The position numbers were made by a program, and so were the translations under genes. From positions 1 to 64,000 of the forward strand of contig DASVCN010000012.1 in the NCBI GenBank assembly GCA_036381595.1: 64,000 nucleotides of DNA. Direction: 5' to 3'. Of the stretch, positions 53,055 through 62,423 are shown piece after piece. The notes beneath the pieces were generated by a model that did no database searches, was not told the origin of the DNA, and saw only the letters and a program-made list of their open reading frames with translations. The stretch comes from Trueperaceae bacterium. Its GTDB lineage: Bacteria; Deinococcota; Deinococci; Deinococcales; Trueperaceae. Positions within the stretch are counted from its first letter, which is position 1. The number at the start of each line of letters is the position of its first letter.

Positions 53055-54137
53055 TCATCCGCGCAGCAACACCTCGGGCCGCTCCACTCCCTCTACTTCG
53101 ACCTTCGGCCAGAGGGGATCGTAGGTCAGCAACTCGAGCCGCTGGTGGGTGAGCAGCACCGTGTCCTCCACCTTGATGCCGGGCAACGAGGGGTTCCAGG
53201 CGTAGGCGGCTCCGTCGACGACCACACGCTGCTCCACGCCCGTAGCGAGGAAGTCGCGGGTGAAGTAGCCGGTGGGACCGCCCTGGTGGTGGTGTTTCCA
53301 GGCGAGCGGGTGGTGGTGTTCGGCATAGGCGTTCTGCAGGGCGAGCAGCACATCGCGCATGAACCGGCCGTGGCGGGTGGCCTGCAAGGCGGCAGCTTCG
53401 ATCTCGAGGAGGGACGCGTAGCGCCTCGCCTCCTGCGGTCCCAGTGGGGTGAAAGCCGCGATCCGGCTCAGGTTGGCGTAGAGGCCGTGGCGCCGTGCGC
53501 ATACAACGACCATCACCCGCTCGTGGACGGCTTCACCCGACGGGATCGGGTGACGGTAACGTTTCAGCCGCGCGTCCGCGCCGACGAGCAGCAGCGCCGG
53601 CTGGATGCCGCGCGACCGCAACGCGACGGCGACCCTGCCGGCGATCTCGTGTTCGCTGGGCCCGGGCTCGAGCTCTCGCATCACGTCCCCAACCGCCTGC
53701 GCGGCGTCCGCTCCTAGGCTCCGGTAGCGGTCGAGCTCCTCGGGCAAAAGCGGCACCCGCAGCTGCCAGAAGTCGTGTAGTCGGGTTCCCGGGGCGCACT
53801 GATCGGTGAGGGTACGAGCAGGATCGGCCAGCGCCTCTCTCGCCTCGTTCAGGGCGTTGGGCTCTTCCCATGGGAGGTAGGCGCAGGTGAGGCCCGCCGG
53901 CATCTCCTCGTTCTCGAGCCGGTCACGTTCGAACTCGGGCATGAACAGTCGTTCCTGATCGCGGGTCACCAGGATGCTCGCGACGGGCGGATCCGTGAGC
54001 GAGACGAGGGGATCGCCTCCGCAAAGGAGCCAGGAGACGTTACCGCTCGTGGTGAAGAAGGCGGCGTCGGCGTCCCGTTGGTGCAGGAGCCTGCGTACCC
54101 GCTCGAGCTTCACTTCAAGTTCGCCGGCCACGCTCAA
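53055..54137 (-). CDS. M24-family (creatinase fold) protein lacking most metal ligands
   Basis: A 360-residue protein with an N-terminal creatinase domain (to about residue 130) and a pita-bread fold. In active Xaa-Pro peptidases two Asp, a His and two Glu hold metals. Here the two Asp positions read CARRHGLYANLSR (Cys and Asn), the first Glu position is Asn in YAWNPSLPG, while the His (HHHQGG) and the last Glu (KVEDTV) are kept. Three of five ligands are therefore missing. Related non-peptidase members exist, and a role in binding or other chemistry is likely. The start is a TTG; a GTG six bases later is also possible. Confidence 0.8.
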   Translation of the reverse strand: MSVAGELEVKLERVRRLLHQRDADAAFFTTSGNVSWLLCGGDPLVSLTDPPVASILVTRDQERLFMPEFERDRLENEEMPAGLTCAYLPWEEPNALNEAREALADPARTLTDQCAPGTRLHDFWQLRVPLLPEELDRYRSLGADAAQAVGDVMRELEPGPSEHEIAGRVAVALRSRGIQPALLLVGADARLKRYRHPIPSGEAVHERVMVVVCARRHGLYANLSRIAAFTPLGPQEARRYASLLEIEAAALQATRHGRFMRDVLLALQNAYAEHHHPLAWKHHHQGGPTGYFTRDFLATGVEQRVVVDGAAYAWNPSLPGIKVEDTVLLTHQRLELLTYDPLWPKVEVEGVERPEVLLRG

Positions 54138-54158
54138 GGATACAGGGTCGAAGTAGCA

Positions 54159-54193
54159 CGTCCCGGCCGCGCCAGGAACGCGCGGCCGGGACG
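54159..54193 (-). terminator. Strong hairpin between the GlsB-type and M24-type genes
   Basis: CGTCCCGGCCGCG (54159-54171) pairs with CGCGGCCGGGACG (54181-54193), 13 bp. It follows the GlsB-type gene by 23 bases. No U-run on the minus strand. Confidence 0.7.
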
Positions 54194-54216
54194 GCTGTCG
54201 GGGCGGTCGAAAAGGG

Positions 54217-54462
54217 TCAGGCCCTTCGAGCCGCCTTCACTATCCAGAGCAGAACGATCGCCCCCAGGATCGCCACCAGCAGGCTGTAGATGTTGAAGCC
54301 GGTAACTCCGGCGGCACCGAATGCCCGGAAGATGAAACCGCCGATGACGGCGCCTATGATCCCGACGATGATGTCGAGGAGCAGACCCTGGTCCGTTCTC
54401 ACGATCATGCTGGCGATCCAGCCAGCCAAGGCCCCGAAGATTATCCACAACAGAATTCCCAT
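54217..54462 (-). CDS. GlsB/YeaQ/YmgE family membrane protein
   Basis: An 81-residue protein of three membrane segments, with the family pattern ILLWIIFGALAGWIASMIV, DIIVGIIGAVIGGFIF (GIIGAxIGG) and IYSLLVAILGAIVLLWIV. It is preceded by GGGAGGACACG. These are transglycosylase-associated stress proteins of unknown chemistry. It is monocistronic with its own terminator. Confidence 0.92.
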   Translation of the reverse strand: MGILLWIIFGALAGWIASMIVRTDQGLLLDIIVGIIGAVIGGFIFRAFGAAGVTGFNIYSLLVAILGAIVLLWIVKAARRA

Positions 54463-54530
54463 CGTGTCCTCCCCTCGCGGCCGATTATAGGGACGGGTGC
54501 GACCATCACACCCGCCTGCGACACGATTAG

Positions 54531-55619
54531 TCAGTCGTGACCGATAGGGAGTTCACGCCCCTCCACCGCCGAGCGGTAGCAGGCGTCGATGATCTTCACC
54601 CGCCTCAGGCCCGCCAGTGCGGGAGCATGATCGACCTTCTCGGCCTGGGCGGCGGCGACGAAGTTCCGGACGACGGCCCGGTGGCCCTCACCCTTGCGGA
54701 CTTCCGGGCTCAGCACCGCCGGCACCCCAGCGGCGTCGGTGTAGATGCGCAGGGTGTCCTGCCAGTTGTAGTTGCGAACGCGAATTTCGGCCCCGCCCTG
54801 GGTACCGAACAGCGTCACGCCGAAGTCGTCGTTGGAGCCACCGTATACGGCCCAGCTGGCCTCCAGGTTGACGGTGCCGCCGTCGCCGAGTCGCAGGAAC
54901 GCCGTAGCCAGGTCCTCCACCTCGTACGCCGAGCCGACCGTCATCTTCTTGGTCCCCGAGAAGCCGCGGCCGCGCGGCCCGAGCTCGGCATAGGTAGCGG
55001 CGCTCACCGTCCTCACCTCCGGCTCGTCGAGCAGGAAGAGGGCGAGGTCCAGAACGTGTACGCCCAGGTCTATGAGGGGACCGCCGCCGGCCATCTCGCG
55101 TGAGGTGAACCAGGAACCGAGTCCGGGGATGCCACTCCTGCGCATCCAGGTGGCCTTCACGTGATAGATGCGTCCCAGCTGCTCCTGGTCGAGGAAGCGC
55201 CTGAGCAGCTGGACGTCGCCGCGCTGCCGGTGGTTGAAAGCAACGTGCAGAACCTTGTCGGCCTCCACCGCGGCGCGCACCATCGCTTCCGCCTCGCCGG
55301 CATCACGCGCCAGCGGCTTCTCGCAGAGTACGTGCTTGCCGTTCTCCAGCGCTGCGATCGTGATGGGCGCGTGCAGGTGGTTGGGGGTGCAGACGCTCAC
55401 CGCGTCCAGTTCGTCGAGCGCCACGAGGTCTCGGTAGTCGCTGAAACGGTGAGCGATCCCGTACTCGTCGGCCAACTCCTGAAGGCGGTCCTCCTCGAGA
55501 CCGGCGAGGCCTTTGATCTCGACCTGCGGCAGCTGCCGGTAACCGTCGAGGTGCTGCTCACCTGCCCAGCCCAGGCCCACGACTCCGACTCGCAGCTTCC
55601 GTTCGTGTGAATCACCCAT
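54531..55619 (-). CDS. Gfo/Idh/MocA family oxidoreductase
   Basis: A 362-residue NAD(P)-dependent oxidoreductase. The Rossmann fold opens RVGVVGLGWAGEQHLDGY; VSVCTPNHLHAPITIAALENGKHVLCEKPLA contains the family EKP motif with the catalytic Lys; GGGPLIDLGVHVLDLALFLL contains the substrate His. Such enzymes act on sugars, inositol or amino-sugar intermediates; the substrate here is unknown. The start is ATG 55619 with GGAGG upstream (a GTG precedes). It lies 105 bases after the glmS stop. Confidence 0.9.
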   Translation of the reverse strand: MGDSHERKLRVGVVGLGWAGEQHLDGYRQLPQVEIKGLAGLEEDRLQELADEYGIAHRFSDYRDLVALDELDAVSVCTPNHLHAPITIAALENGKHVLCEKPLARDAGEAEAMVRAAVEADKVLHVAFNHRQRGDVQLLRRFLDQEQLGRIYHVKATWMRRSGIPGLGSWFTSREMAGGGPLIDLGVHVLDLALFLLDEPEVRTVSAATYAELGPRGRGFSGTKKMTVGSAYEVEDLATAFLRLGDGGTVNLEASWAVYGGSNDDFGVTLFGTQGGAEIRVRNYNWQDTLRIYTDAAGVPAVLSPEVRKGEGHRAVVRNFVAAAQAEKVDHAPALAGLRRVKIIDACYRSAVEGRELPIGHD

Positions 55620-55724
55620 CACGCCTCCAGGTCGAGCGGCTCTTCTGCGCCCCAGCCGCCGACGGTATCACAGCCGAGGCGCCGGACCGCCACCTGCACG
55701 GGAGGCCCGTCGCCTCTTCGCCGG

Positions 55725-57548
55725 CTACTCCACCGTCACGCTCTTGGCCAGGTTCCTGGGCTGATCCACGTCACGGCCAAGCCGGCAAGCGGTCTCGTAC
55801 GCCAGGAGTTGCAGCGCCACGACGTTGACGATCGGCGACAGCAGTTCGTGCGTCTCGGGCACCGTTATCAGATGGTCGGCATGGGCTCCGATATACCGGT
55901 CGTTCGGGTTGGCCAGCGCTATGACGATTCCGTCGCGCGCCCGGACCTCCTGCAGGTTCGAGACCGTCTTCTCGTAGAGGGTCGACTTCGTCGCTACTGC
56001 CACCACGGGGATGGAGGCGTCTATCAGCGCGATCGGCCCGTGCTTCATCTCGCCGGTGGCGTACGCCTCCGCATGGATGTAGGAGATCTCCTTCAGCTTG
56101 AGCGCTCCTTCGAGTGCTGTCGGGAAGTTGATCCCCCTCCCCAGGAAGAGGTAGTCGCGCCTGTCCTTGAACGCCTCGGCGATCGCTGCGATCTGCTCTC
56201 GAGCCGTGATGGCCTCCTCGACGAGCGCCGGCAGCCGCCTCAGCTCGGTGATGATCTCGGCCGCGCCCGGCCCGCTCAGCGTGCCTCTTCGCCTGGCCAG
56301 CCAGAGCGCCAGCAGCTCGAAGGCCGCGAGCATCGCCGTGTACGCCTTCGTGCTGGCGACCCCGATCTCGGGCCCGGCATGGATGTAGAGGATGTCGTCC
56401 ACCTCGCGGCTCATGGAGGAGCCTTTGGCGTTGAGGATCGCCAGGGTCCTCGTCCCGCGCCGCTTCGCTTCGCGGAGCGCCTCGAGAGTGTCGATCGTCT
56501 CTCCCGACTGCGACACGGCTATGCAGAGTGTCCGCTCGTCCACCACCGGTTCCCGGTAGCGGAACTCGGAGGCGAGCTCCACTTCTACCGGGAGGCGGGC
56601 AAGCCGCTCGATCAGGTACTCGCCCACCAGACCGGAGTAGTATGCGGTACCGGCAGCCGTGATGACGATCCTGTCGATGCCTATCGGGTCGAGGCCCAGG
56701 CCCAGGTCGACGTCGCTGTCTCCCGCTACGATGCGCCCGCCGATCGTGTCCTGCAGGACCCTCGGCTGCTCGTAGATCTCCTTGAGCATGTAGTGCTCGA
56801 AGCCCCCCTTCTCGGCAGCCTCGGCATCCCAGTCGACTCGCGCTACCTCCCGCTCCTGCGGTTCCCCGTCGAGGTCGGTGATGGTCACGCCCTCGGGCGT
56901 TGCCAGCGCCATGTCGCCGTCGTGGAGGAAGATCATGTCGCGCGTGTAGGGGAGCAGCGCGGGCACGTCGGAGGCGAGGAACGTCTCCCCCTCCCCGAGG
57001 CCCACCACCATCGGACTCGTCGACCTCGCCGCCACGATCACCCGGTGATCGGCGTGCGACACGACCACTGCGAAGGCGCCGGAGACTTCGCCGAGCGCCG
57101 CCCGCACCGCGGCTACCAGATCGCCCTCGTAGTGCTCCTCGATCAGGTGGACCAGCACCTCGCTGTCGGTTTCCGAGCTGAAGCTGTGCCCGGCGGCCTG
57201 CAACCGCTCTCGGAGGTCCAGGTAGTTCTCGATGATCCCGTTGTGGATGAGCGCGAGCTTGCCGTCCTCCGAGAGGTGGGGGTGGGCATTGCCGTCGCTG
57301 GGTCGTCCGTGAGTGGCCCAGCGAGTGTGGCCGAGGCCCAGCGTCCCGGCCGGTGTCCTCTCGCCGAGCGCTTCGCGTAAGGCGCCCAACTTCCCTGCGC
57401 GCTTGACGACATCGAGTCTCGCCGACCCGTTGCCGCCCGCGACGACCACGCCTGCCGAGTCGTAACCCCGGTATTCGAGCCGTTGCAGACCGTCCATGAT
57501 CACTTCAGCCGCCTGCCGGTGACCTACGTATCCAACTATTCCGCACAT
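55725..57548 (-). CDS. glmS: Glutamine--fructose-6-phosphate aminotransferase (isomerizing)
   Basis: Makes glucosamine 6-phosphate for peptidoglycan and other amino sugars. The 607 residues match. The N-terminal Ntn glutaminase begins MCGIVGYVGHRQAAEVIMDGLQRLEYRGYDSAG with catalytic Cys2 after Met removal; HTRWATHGRPSDGNAHPH and IHNGIIENYLDLRERL follow. The C-terminal half has two SIS domains with VSQSGETIDTLEALREA and SKLKEISYIHAEAYATGEMKHGPIALID-type catalytic segments, then the C-terminal SVTVE. The ~380-base region upstream is structured but is not a glmS ribozyme. Confidence 0.97.
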   Translation of the reverse strand: MCGIVGYVGHRQAAEVIMDGLQRLEYRGYDSAGVVVAGGNGSARLDVVKRAGKLGALREALGERTPAGTLGLGHTRWATHGRPSDGNAHPHLSEDGKLALIHNGIIENYLDLRERLQAAGHSFSSETDSEVLVHLIEEHYEGDLVAAVRAALGEVSGAFAVVVSHADHRVIVAARSTSPMVVGLGEGETFLASDVPALLPYTRDMIFLHDGDMALATPEGVTITDLDGEPQEREVARVDWDAEAAEKGGFEHYMLKEIYEQPRVLQDTIGGRIVAGDSDVDLGLGLDPIGIDRIVITAAGTAYYSGLVGEYLIERLARLPVEVELASEFRYREPVVDERTLCIAVSQSGETIDTLEALREAKRRGTRTLAILNAKGSSMSREVDDILYIHAGPEIGVASTKAYTAMLAAFELLALWLARRRGTLSGPGAAEIITELRRLPALVEEAITAREQIAAIAEAFKDRRDYLFLGRGINFPTALEGALKLKEISYIHAEAYATGEMKHGPIALIDASIPVVAVATKSTLYEKTVSNLQEVRARDGIVIALANPNDRYIGAHADHLITVPETHELLSPIVNVVALQLLAYETACRLGRDVDQPRNLAKSVTVE

Positions 57549-57577
57549 CGTCCTGGTGTCGCTCCAGTCGTTCCGTT

Positions 57578-57602
57578 CGTCCCGGAGCTACTGCCCGGGA
57601 CG
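57578..57602 (-). other. Perfect hairpin 30 bases before glmS
   Basis: CGTCCCGG (57595-57602 read on the minus strand) pairs with CCGGGACG (57578-57585) around nine bases. It is the last of several hairpins in the glmS leader region. It is too far from the start codon to cover a ribosome site by itself. Confidence 0.5.
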
Positions 57603-57929
57603 TCGTCGAGACGCCGCGCCGACGCGTACACGCCGGTGCGTCGCGTCGCCTCAGCCTCGGTCTCTGAGGACCGTCGATAGCCTGGTTCGGGTCGGGCAAC
57701 CCGCGTTCGACCCATACGACTCGCGAGTGAGGGGTCGTCTCAGGAGGGGCCCGCAGACTTGTGCGCCCACTTCGGGCGCGCTCGCGTTTTGAGCGCCTTC
57801 AGGCGCCTATCCTCCGGCAGCAGCGGTAGTGTCGCCGCTCGCCCCGGAAGCCCTCCACCTCGTCACCTGACCGCTCGGAACATCCCGGCCAGGGCTTGCG
57901 CTACCTCGCGACAAACGAGTTCGCTCCCT
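57603..57929 (-). other. Unassigned structured, non-coding region upstream of glmS
   Basis: No plausible ORF was found. On the minus strand GGAGG (57807-57811) pairs with CCTCC (57742-57746) and encloses two hairpins, GGCGCC-TGAA-GGCGCT (57792-57807 region) and GCGCCC-GAAGT-GGGCGC (57762-57778 region). Further on are a 10-bp palindrome ACTCGCGAGT, the hairpin GGGTCG/CGACCC, GGTC/GACC, and CGACGC/GCGTCG. The order suggests a folded RNA: a three-way junction followed by stems. No match to a glmS ribozyme, RNase P, TPP, T-box or ZTP core was seen. It may be a leader of glmS or an independent RNA. Confidence 0.45.
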
Positions 57930-58460
57930 TTACCTCCCTTCCCAAGGCTGCCCCACGACCAGGTAGGAGTGGAGGAGCCTTACCACCTGGCTGCGCCGGG
58001 GGCCAATGTCGCCCTGGCGCTCCAGGAGAGGATAGAGCAAGATATCACGCCCCTCACGCAGCACCCGTGAACCGGCCACCGCGTCTCCGACCGCTCCCGG
58101 GAGTTGCTGCGGGGGGTAGATGATCTGGCCGAGGGAGTTGCGTTCGATGGGCATCGAAACCGCGGTGCTGAGGACCAGCACGGCGCCCAGCAGCGCGCCG
58201 CCGATCCCTCCCAGCAGGGCGTAACGACCCGATTGCAGCCGCCGGCGCCGCCCCAGTCTCCGGGCCAGCAGCGAGATCACCAGGCCGGCGAGTAGCGCTA
58301 CGGCCACCGACAACACGGGGCTCACCTCCCCGATCAACAGGAGCGGCCGCAGCAGCAGGACACCGCCTACACCGAGGAGGAGGCCGCTGAGGCGCCGTTC
58401 GGCGCCCAGGGCGACGAACACCGCGAACAGCAGGGCCAGTAGGAGATCCAACCAGGTCAT
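57930..58460 (-). CDS. Membrane protein of unknown function, co-transcribed with pheT
   Basis: A 176-residue protein with about four membrane segments (LLLALLFAVFVALG, LLLGVGGVLLLRPLLLIG, VAVALLAGLVISLLA and ALLGGIGGALLGAVLVLS), then a soluble, charged C-terminal third. I do not recognise the family. Its ATG overlaps the pheT stop by four bases, so it is translationally coupled to pheT; this does not imply a role in tRNA charging. The unexplained structured region begins directly after its stop. Confidence 0.6.
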   Translation of the reverse strand: MTWLDLLLALLFAVFVALGAERRLSGLLLGVGGVLLLRPLLLIGEVSPVLSVAVALLAGLVISLLARRLGRRRRLQSGRYALLGGIGGALLGAVLVLSTAVSMPIERNSLGQIIYPPQQLPGAVGDAVAGSRVLREGRDILLYPLLERQGDIGPRRSQVVRLLHSYLVVGQPWEGR

Positions 58461-60799
58461 CGGTCGCGGATATCGTAGCCGCGCTGCCTCAGCGTCTGGA
58501 TGACATTCTGCATATAGTCGTCTACCTCTTCGTCACGCAGCGCCCGCTCCTCGTGCCTGAAACGTAGCCTCAGTGCGACGCTGCGCTGGCCCTCCGGTAT
58601 CGAAGCCCCGCGGTAGACGTCGAACGGTTCGACCGATTCGAGCAGCTTACCGGCGGCGGCGCCCACGGCGGCCGCCAGATCTCCGTAGCTCACCTCCAGC
58701 GGAGCGACGACGGCTATATCGCGTTCGGCGTGCTGCTGACGCGGGATCTCCGCCACCTGCACAGGCCGCCTCTCGAGCGGGAGGTCGAGTTCAGCCAGGT
58801 AGGTGTCCCTCAACTCGAAACGGGCTGCCACTTCCGGATGGAGGCGACCGGAGTAGCCCACGGGCCTGCCGTTCCAGAGGACCTCGGCCGAGATGCCGGG
58901 GTGCAGGGGCGGAAAGAGGCAGGCCCGCATCTCGAGCCTCGAGTTGCGCCGTTCGGCCAACCTTTCCAGAAGCCCCTTGAAGAGGAAGAAGTCGAGCTCC
59001 CTGCCCTCCTCCCAGCCCGGTTCGATCCAGGGGCCGGTGGCCAGCAGCGCGACCCGCTCGATCTCTTCCTCCAGGAACACCCGGCCGATCTCGAAGAGGG
59101 CGAGCGAGGTGAGTGACCGGTTCAGGTTGGCTGCTGCCAGCAGGCCGGGGTAGAGAGCCGTGCGCAGCACGCTCCTCTCGACCCCCTGGGGATCGCTGAG
59201 CCTGACCTGGGCGGCGGGCGCCTGGGCCTTGGAGAGCTCGGCATCCGAAGTGAATACGTAGCCGATCGCCTCCTGGAACCCGAGTCCCGCGATCTCGTGA
59301 CGCAACTCTCGGTGGGTGGGATCGGTCCGCGGGGGCACGAAGTGCATGGGCGGTACGGTCTCGCCTATGTGCTCGTAACCGTGGAGTCTCGCCACCTCCT
59401 CCACCAGGTCCTCTTCGATGGAGAGGTCGAAACGCCAGCTGGGCGGCACCACCCGCCAGGCGTCGTCCGCGTCCTGGCTCACCTCGCAGCCGAGCGCCTC
59501 CAGGTACCGGCGCTGCATCGGGCGCGGCACCTCGAAGTCCATCAGGAAGTGGACTCGCGACGGACGGTAGTGGATCGGGGCGGGTTCGAACGTCTTCCCC
59601 ACCCAGCTGACACCGGGGTGGAGTTCGCCGTGGGCGAGTCGTGCGATCAGCGTGGCGGCTCGCGCCGAGGCGAGACGGGACAGGTTCGGGTCGACGCCAC
59701 GCTCGAACCGGTAGTGGGCGTCGGTAGAGATGCCGTGGCGCTTGGCCGTGCGCCTGATACCCACCGGGTCGAAGAACGCGGCTTCGAGCGCGACAGAAGT
59801 GGTTGCTGCCTCGACACTCTCCGCCAGGCCGCCGATGACTCCCGCCAGGCCGATCGCCTTCGAGCCGTCCCCTGACGGCGTTGCGATGACCAGGTCGTGA
59901 GCCGAGAGCTCGAGCTCGTCGCCCGTGAGCGTGACGAGCTTCTCCCCTTCCCGCGCACGCCTCACCTGGATGGTGCCGTTCGAGAGTTCGGCTGCGTCGT
60001 AGGCGTGCGAAGGCTGGCCGAGCTCGAACGTGACGTAGTTGGTGACGTCGACTATGTTATTGCGGGGCCGCAGCCCGACGCTGGCGAGCCGGCGCTGCAG
60101 CCAGAGAGGGCTCGGCGCCACGGTGACCCCTTCGATGCGTCGCAGGCTGAAGGCAGGGCAGCCGTGAGCGTCGGCGACCTCGATCTCGAGCCCGTCGTCG
60201 AGCCGGGGATCGCCCGGGTCCAACCCTGCAGCCGGGTGCCGGTAGCCAACGCCCAGCTTGGCGGCGAGGTCGCGGGCGACCCCCAGGAGGCTGAAGGCGT
60301 CGGCGCGGTTGGCCGTGAGCTCGAGCTCCAGCACCTGGTCGGCGGGCCAGGCGCGAGCGAGGTCGGTGCCCGGTTCGAGATCGGCAGGCAGTTCGATGAG
60401 GCCACCGGCGTGGTCGAAGACGCCCAGCTCGCGGGGCGAGAGGAGAACGCCGTCGCTGTCGACGCCGGCCATCCGGCGCTTCTCGACGGTGCCGCCCAAG
60501 GCCGGGAGGAAGGTCCCCGGCGGGGCGTAGGCGGTCATCATCCCTTCGGAAGCGTTGGGCGCTCCGGTCACGACGGTGCGCCGGGCTATCCCGTCGAAGA
60601 TCGTAGCGACCAGCAGGTGGTCGGATCCTTCGACCGGCGCCAGCGAATCGACCCGCACGGCCAGGGTTCCATTAGCCGCGCCCGCGTACGGGTGCACCGA
60701 TTCCACCGCCAGGCCCAGCCCATCGAGCAGCCCGACGACCTCGTCGACCGGCGGCAGCTCCTCGATGAACTCCTGCAGCCAGCTGTAAGGCACCTTCAT
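58457..60799 (-). CDS. pheT: Phenylalanyl-tRNA synthetase beta subunit
   Basis: Partner of PheS in a heterotetramer that charges tRNA-Phe. The 780 residues are of normal length. Domains in order: N-terminal helix, tRNA-binding OB-fold (about 40-150), the B3/B4 editing region (about 200-370; RPRNNIVDVTNYVTFELGQPSHAYDA), B5, a catalytic-like core with RYFERGVDPNLSR-like motifs, and the anticodon-binding FDX-ACB domain in the last 90 residues (EIPRQQHAERDIAVVAPLE...QRGYDIR). pheS is 10 bases upstream. Both belong to the same leader-controlled transcript. Confidence 0.97.
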   Translation of the reverse strand: MKVPYSWLQEFIEELPPVDEVVGLLDGLGLAVESVHPYAGAANGTLAVRVDSLAPVEGSDHLLVATIFDGIARRTVVTGAPNASEGMMTAYAPPGTFLPALGGTVEKRRMAGVDSDGVLLSPRELGVFDHAGGLIELPADLEPGTDLARAWPADQVLELELTANRADAFSLLGVARDLAAKLGVGYRHPAAGLDPGDPRLDDGLEIEVADAHGCPAFSLRRIEGVTVAPSPLWLQRRLASVGLRPRNNIVDVTNYVTFELGQPSHAYDAAELSNGTIQVRRAREGEKLVTLTGDELELSAHDLVIATPSGDGSKAIGLAGVIGGLAESVEAATTSVALEAAFFDPVGIRRTAKRHGISTDAHYRFERGVDPNLSRLASARAATLIARLAHGELHPGVSWVGKTFEPAPIHYRPSRVHFLMDFEVPRPMQRRYLEALGCEVSQDADDAWRVVPPSWRFDLSIEEDLVEEVARLHGYEHIGETVPPMHFVPPRTDPTHRELRHEIAGLGFQEAIGYVFTSDAELSKAQAPAAQVRLSDPQGVERSVLRTALYPGLLAAANLNRSLTSLALFEIGRVFLEEEIERVALLATGPWIEPGWEEGRELDFFLFKGLLERLAERRNSRLEMRACLFPPLHPGISAEVLWNGRPVGYSGRLHPEVAARFELRDTYLAELDLPLERRPVQVAEIPRQQHAERDIAVVAPLEVSYGDLAAAVGAAAGKLLESVEPFDVYRGASIPEGQRSVALRLRFRHEERALRDEEVDDYMQNVIQTLRQRGYDIRDR

Positions 60800-60809
60800 C
60801 GGTAGCTCC

Positions 60810-61854
<1,045 letters not shown>

Positions 61855-61864
61855 CGTCATGCGG

Positions 61865-61883
61865 GCGCGGATCGGCTCCGCGC
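61865..61883 (-). promoter_or_regulatory. Leader hairpin immediately after the pheST leader ORF
   Basis: GCGCGGA pairs with TCCGCGC around five bases on the minus strand, overlapping the stop of the leader ORF by one base. Its right arm plus the next bases (CGCCCG) could instead pair with ACGGG of the terminator stem, giving an antiterminator. A ribosome stalled at the Phe codon would cover the left arm. Confidence 0.5.
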
Positions 61884-61918
61884 TAGCCGATAAAGGGCGA
61901 AGCCGTCTCGCTTGCCAT
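61883..61918 (-). CDS. Putative Phe leader peptide of pheST (11 residues)
   Basis: The frame reads MASETASPFIG and then TAG. The ATG (61916-61918) is seven bases after a -10 box, so it should be translated as a leaderless mRNA. The single Phe codon (TTT, 61892-61894) is three codons before the stop, where stalling would place the ribosome over the first leader hairpin. A longer open frame upstream exists but lies upstream of the promoter and is rejected. Confidence 0.55.
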   Translation of the reverse strand: MASETASPFIG

Positions 61919-61925
61919 GGGATGG

Positions 61926-61954
61926 AGTGTAGCCCCGGTCACGAGGGGTGTCAA
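61926..61954 (-). promoter_or_regulatory. Promoter of the pheST leader
   Basis: TTGACA (61949-61954) and TACACT (61926-61931) on the minus strand with a 17-base spacer. The expected start site coincides with the leader ORF ATG. Confidence 0.85.
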
Positions 61955-62074
61955 CAGCGCTTCGACGCCGACGACCGGGCCGGCCAGCGCGGATGGCGGC
62001 GCGCCATCCGCGCTGCGAGTTCGTACCAGCCGCCTACCGGGCGACTTGTTCGAGAGACACAGACCAACTGCGGC

Positions 62075-62091
62075 CCAACCGATACGGTTGG
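62075..62091. promoter_or_regulatory. Palindrome CCAACCG-ATA-CGGTTGG
   Basis: A 7-bp perfect inverted repeat with 3-base centre; a second nested pairing uses GACCAA (62062-62067) and TTGGTC (62088-62093). It lies 61 bases before a small gene at 62152 and 121 bases from the pheST promoter. An operator or RNA hairpin is possible. Confidence 0.4.
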
Positions 62092-62151
62092 TCACACAGA
62101 CCCACGAGGACCCGGTCAGGAGTCGCCGGTACCTTCCACAAGGAGGAGCAG

Positions 62152-62355
62152 ATGCAACGCTGGGCGATAGCGCTCGACGGAGATACTCGCCGACGGCTTA
62201 CGGAGGAGCAGCTGGAACTCGGTACGGAGCTGCACGATCTCGACGGCAGGAAACTGCTCGTCTTCCGTGACAGGTTCGTGTGCCTGCGGGTCGCGCGCGC
62301 CGCCGGTACCGAAGTGATGCAGTATCAGGAGCCGGAAACGGCCCCTGCCGCCTAG
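62152..62355 (+). CDS. Small hypothetical protein (67 residues)
   Basis: Start ATG with AAGGAGGAG eight bases upstream, a strong ribosome site. The product (MQRWAIALDGDTRRRLTEEQ... DRFVCLRVARAAGTEVMQYQ) has alternating strands and one helix; no family is recognised. A strong hairpin terminator follows 18 bases after the stop, so it is a single-gene unit divergent from pheST. The good start signal and terminator argue that it is real. Function unknown. Confidence 0.7.
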   Translation: MQRWAIALDGDTRRRLTEEQLELGTELHDLDGRKLLVFRDRFVCLRVARAAGTEVMQYQEPETAPAA

Positions 62356-62372
62356 CCGCTGCTGTCACTCGC

Positions 62373-62398
62373 GAACGCCGGGCTCCCGCCCGGCGTTC
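62373..62398. terminator. Bidirectional terminator after the small hypothetical gene
   Basis: GAACGCCGGGC pairs with GCCCGGCGTTC (11 bp) around four bases, followed by TTCC on the plus strand. It separates two convergent genes. Confidence 0.8.
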
Positions 62399-62423
62399 TT
62401 CCGGGTTCGGACGCCGTCTCGGG

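Noticed and set aside
57549-57929. glmS ribozyme
   Set aside because: The position is right and the fragment AGCGCC occurs, but the core and pseudoknot sequences of the ribozyme were not found.
57549-57929. RNase P RNA
   Set aside because: Neither the GAGGAAAGUC block nor the ACAGAAA block was present on either strand.
61883-62095. 70-codon frame upstream of pheS starting MTNRIGW
   Set aside because: It runs through the consensus promoter. Only the last 11 codons can be on the transcript.
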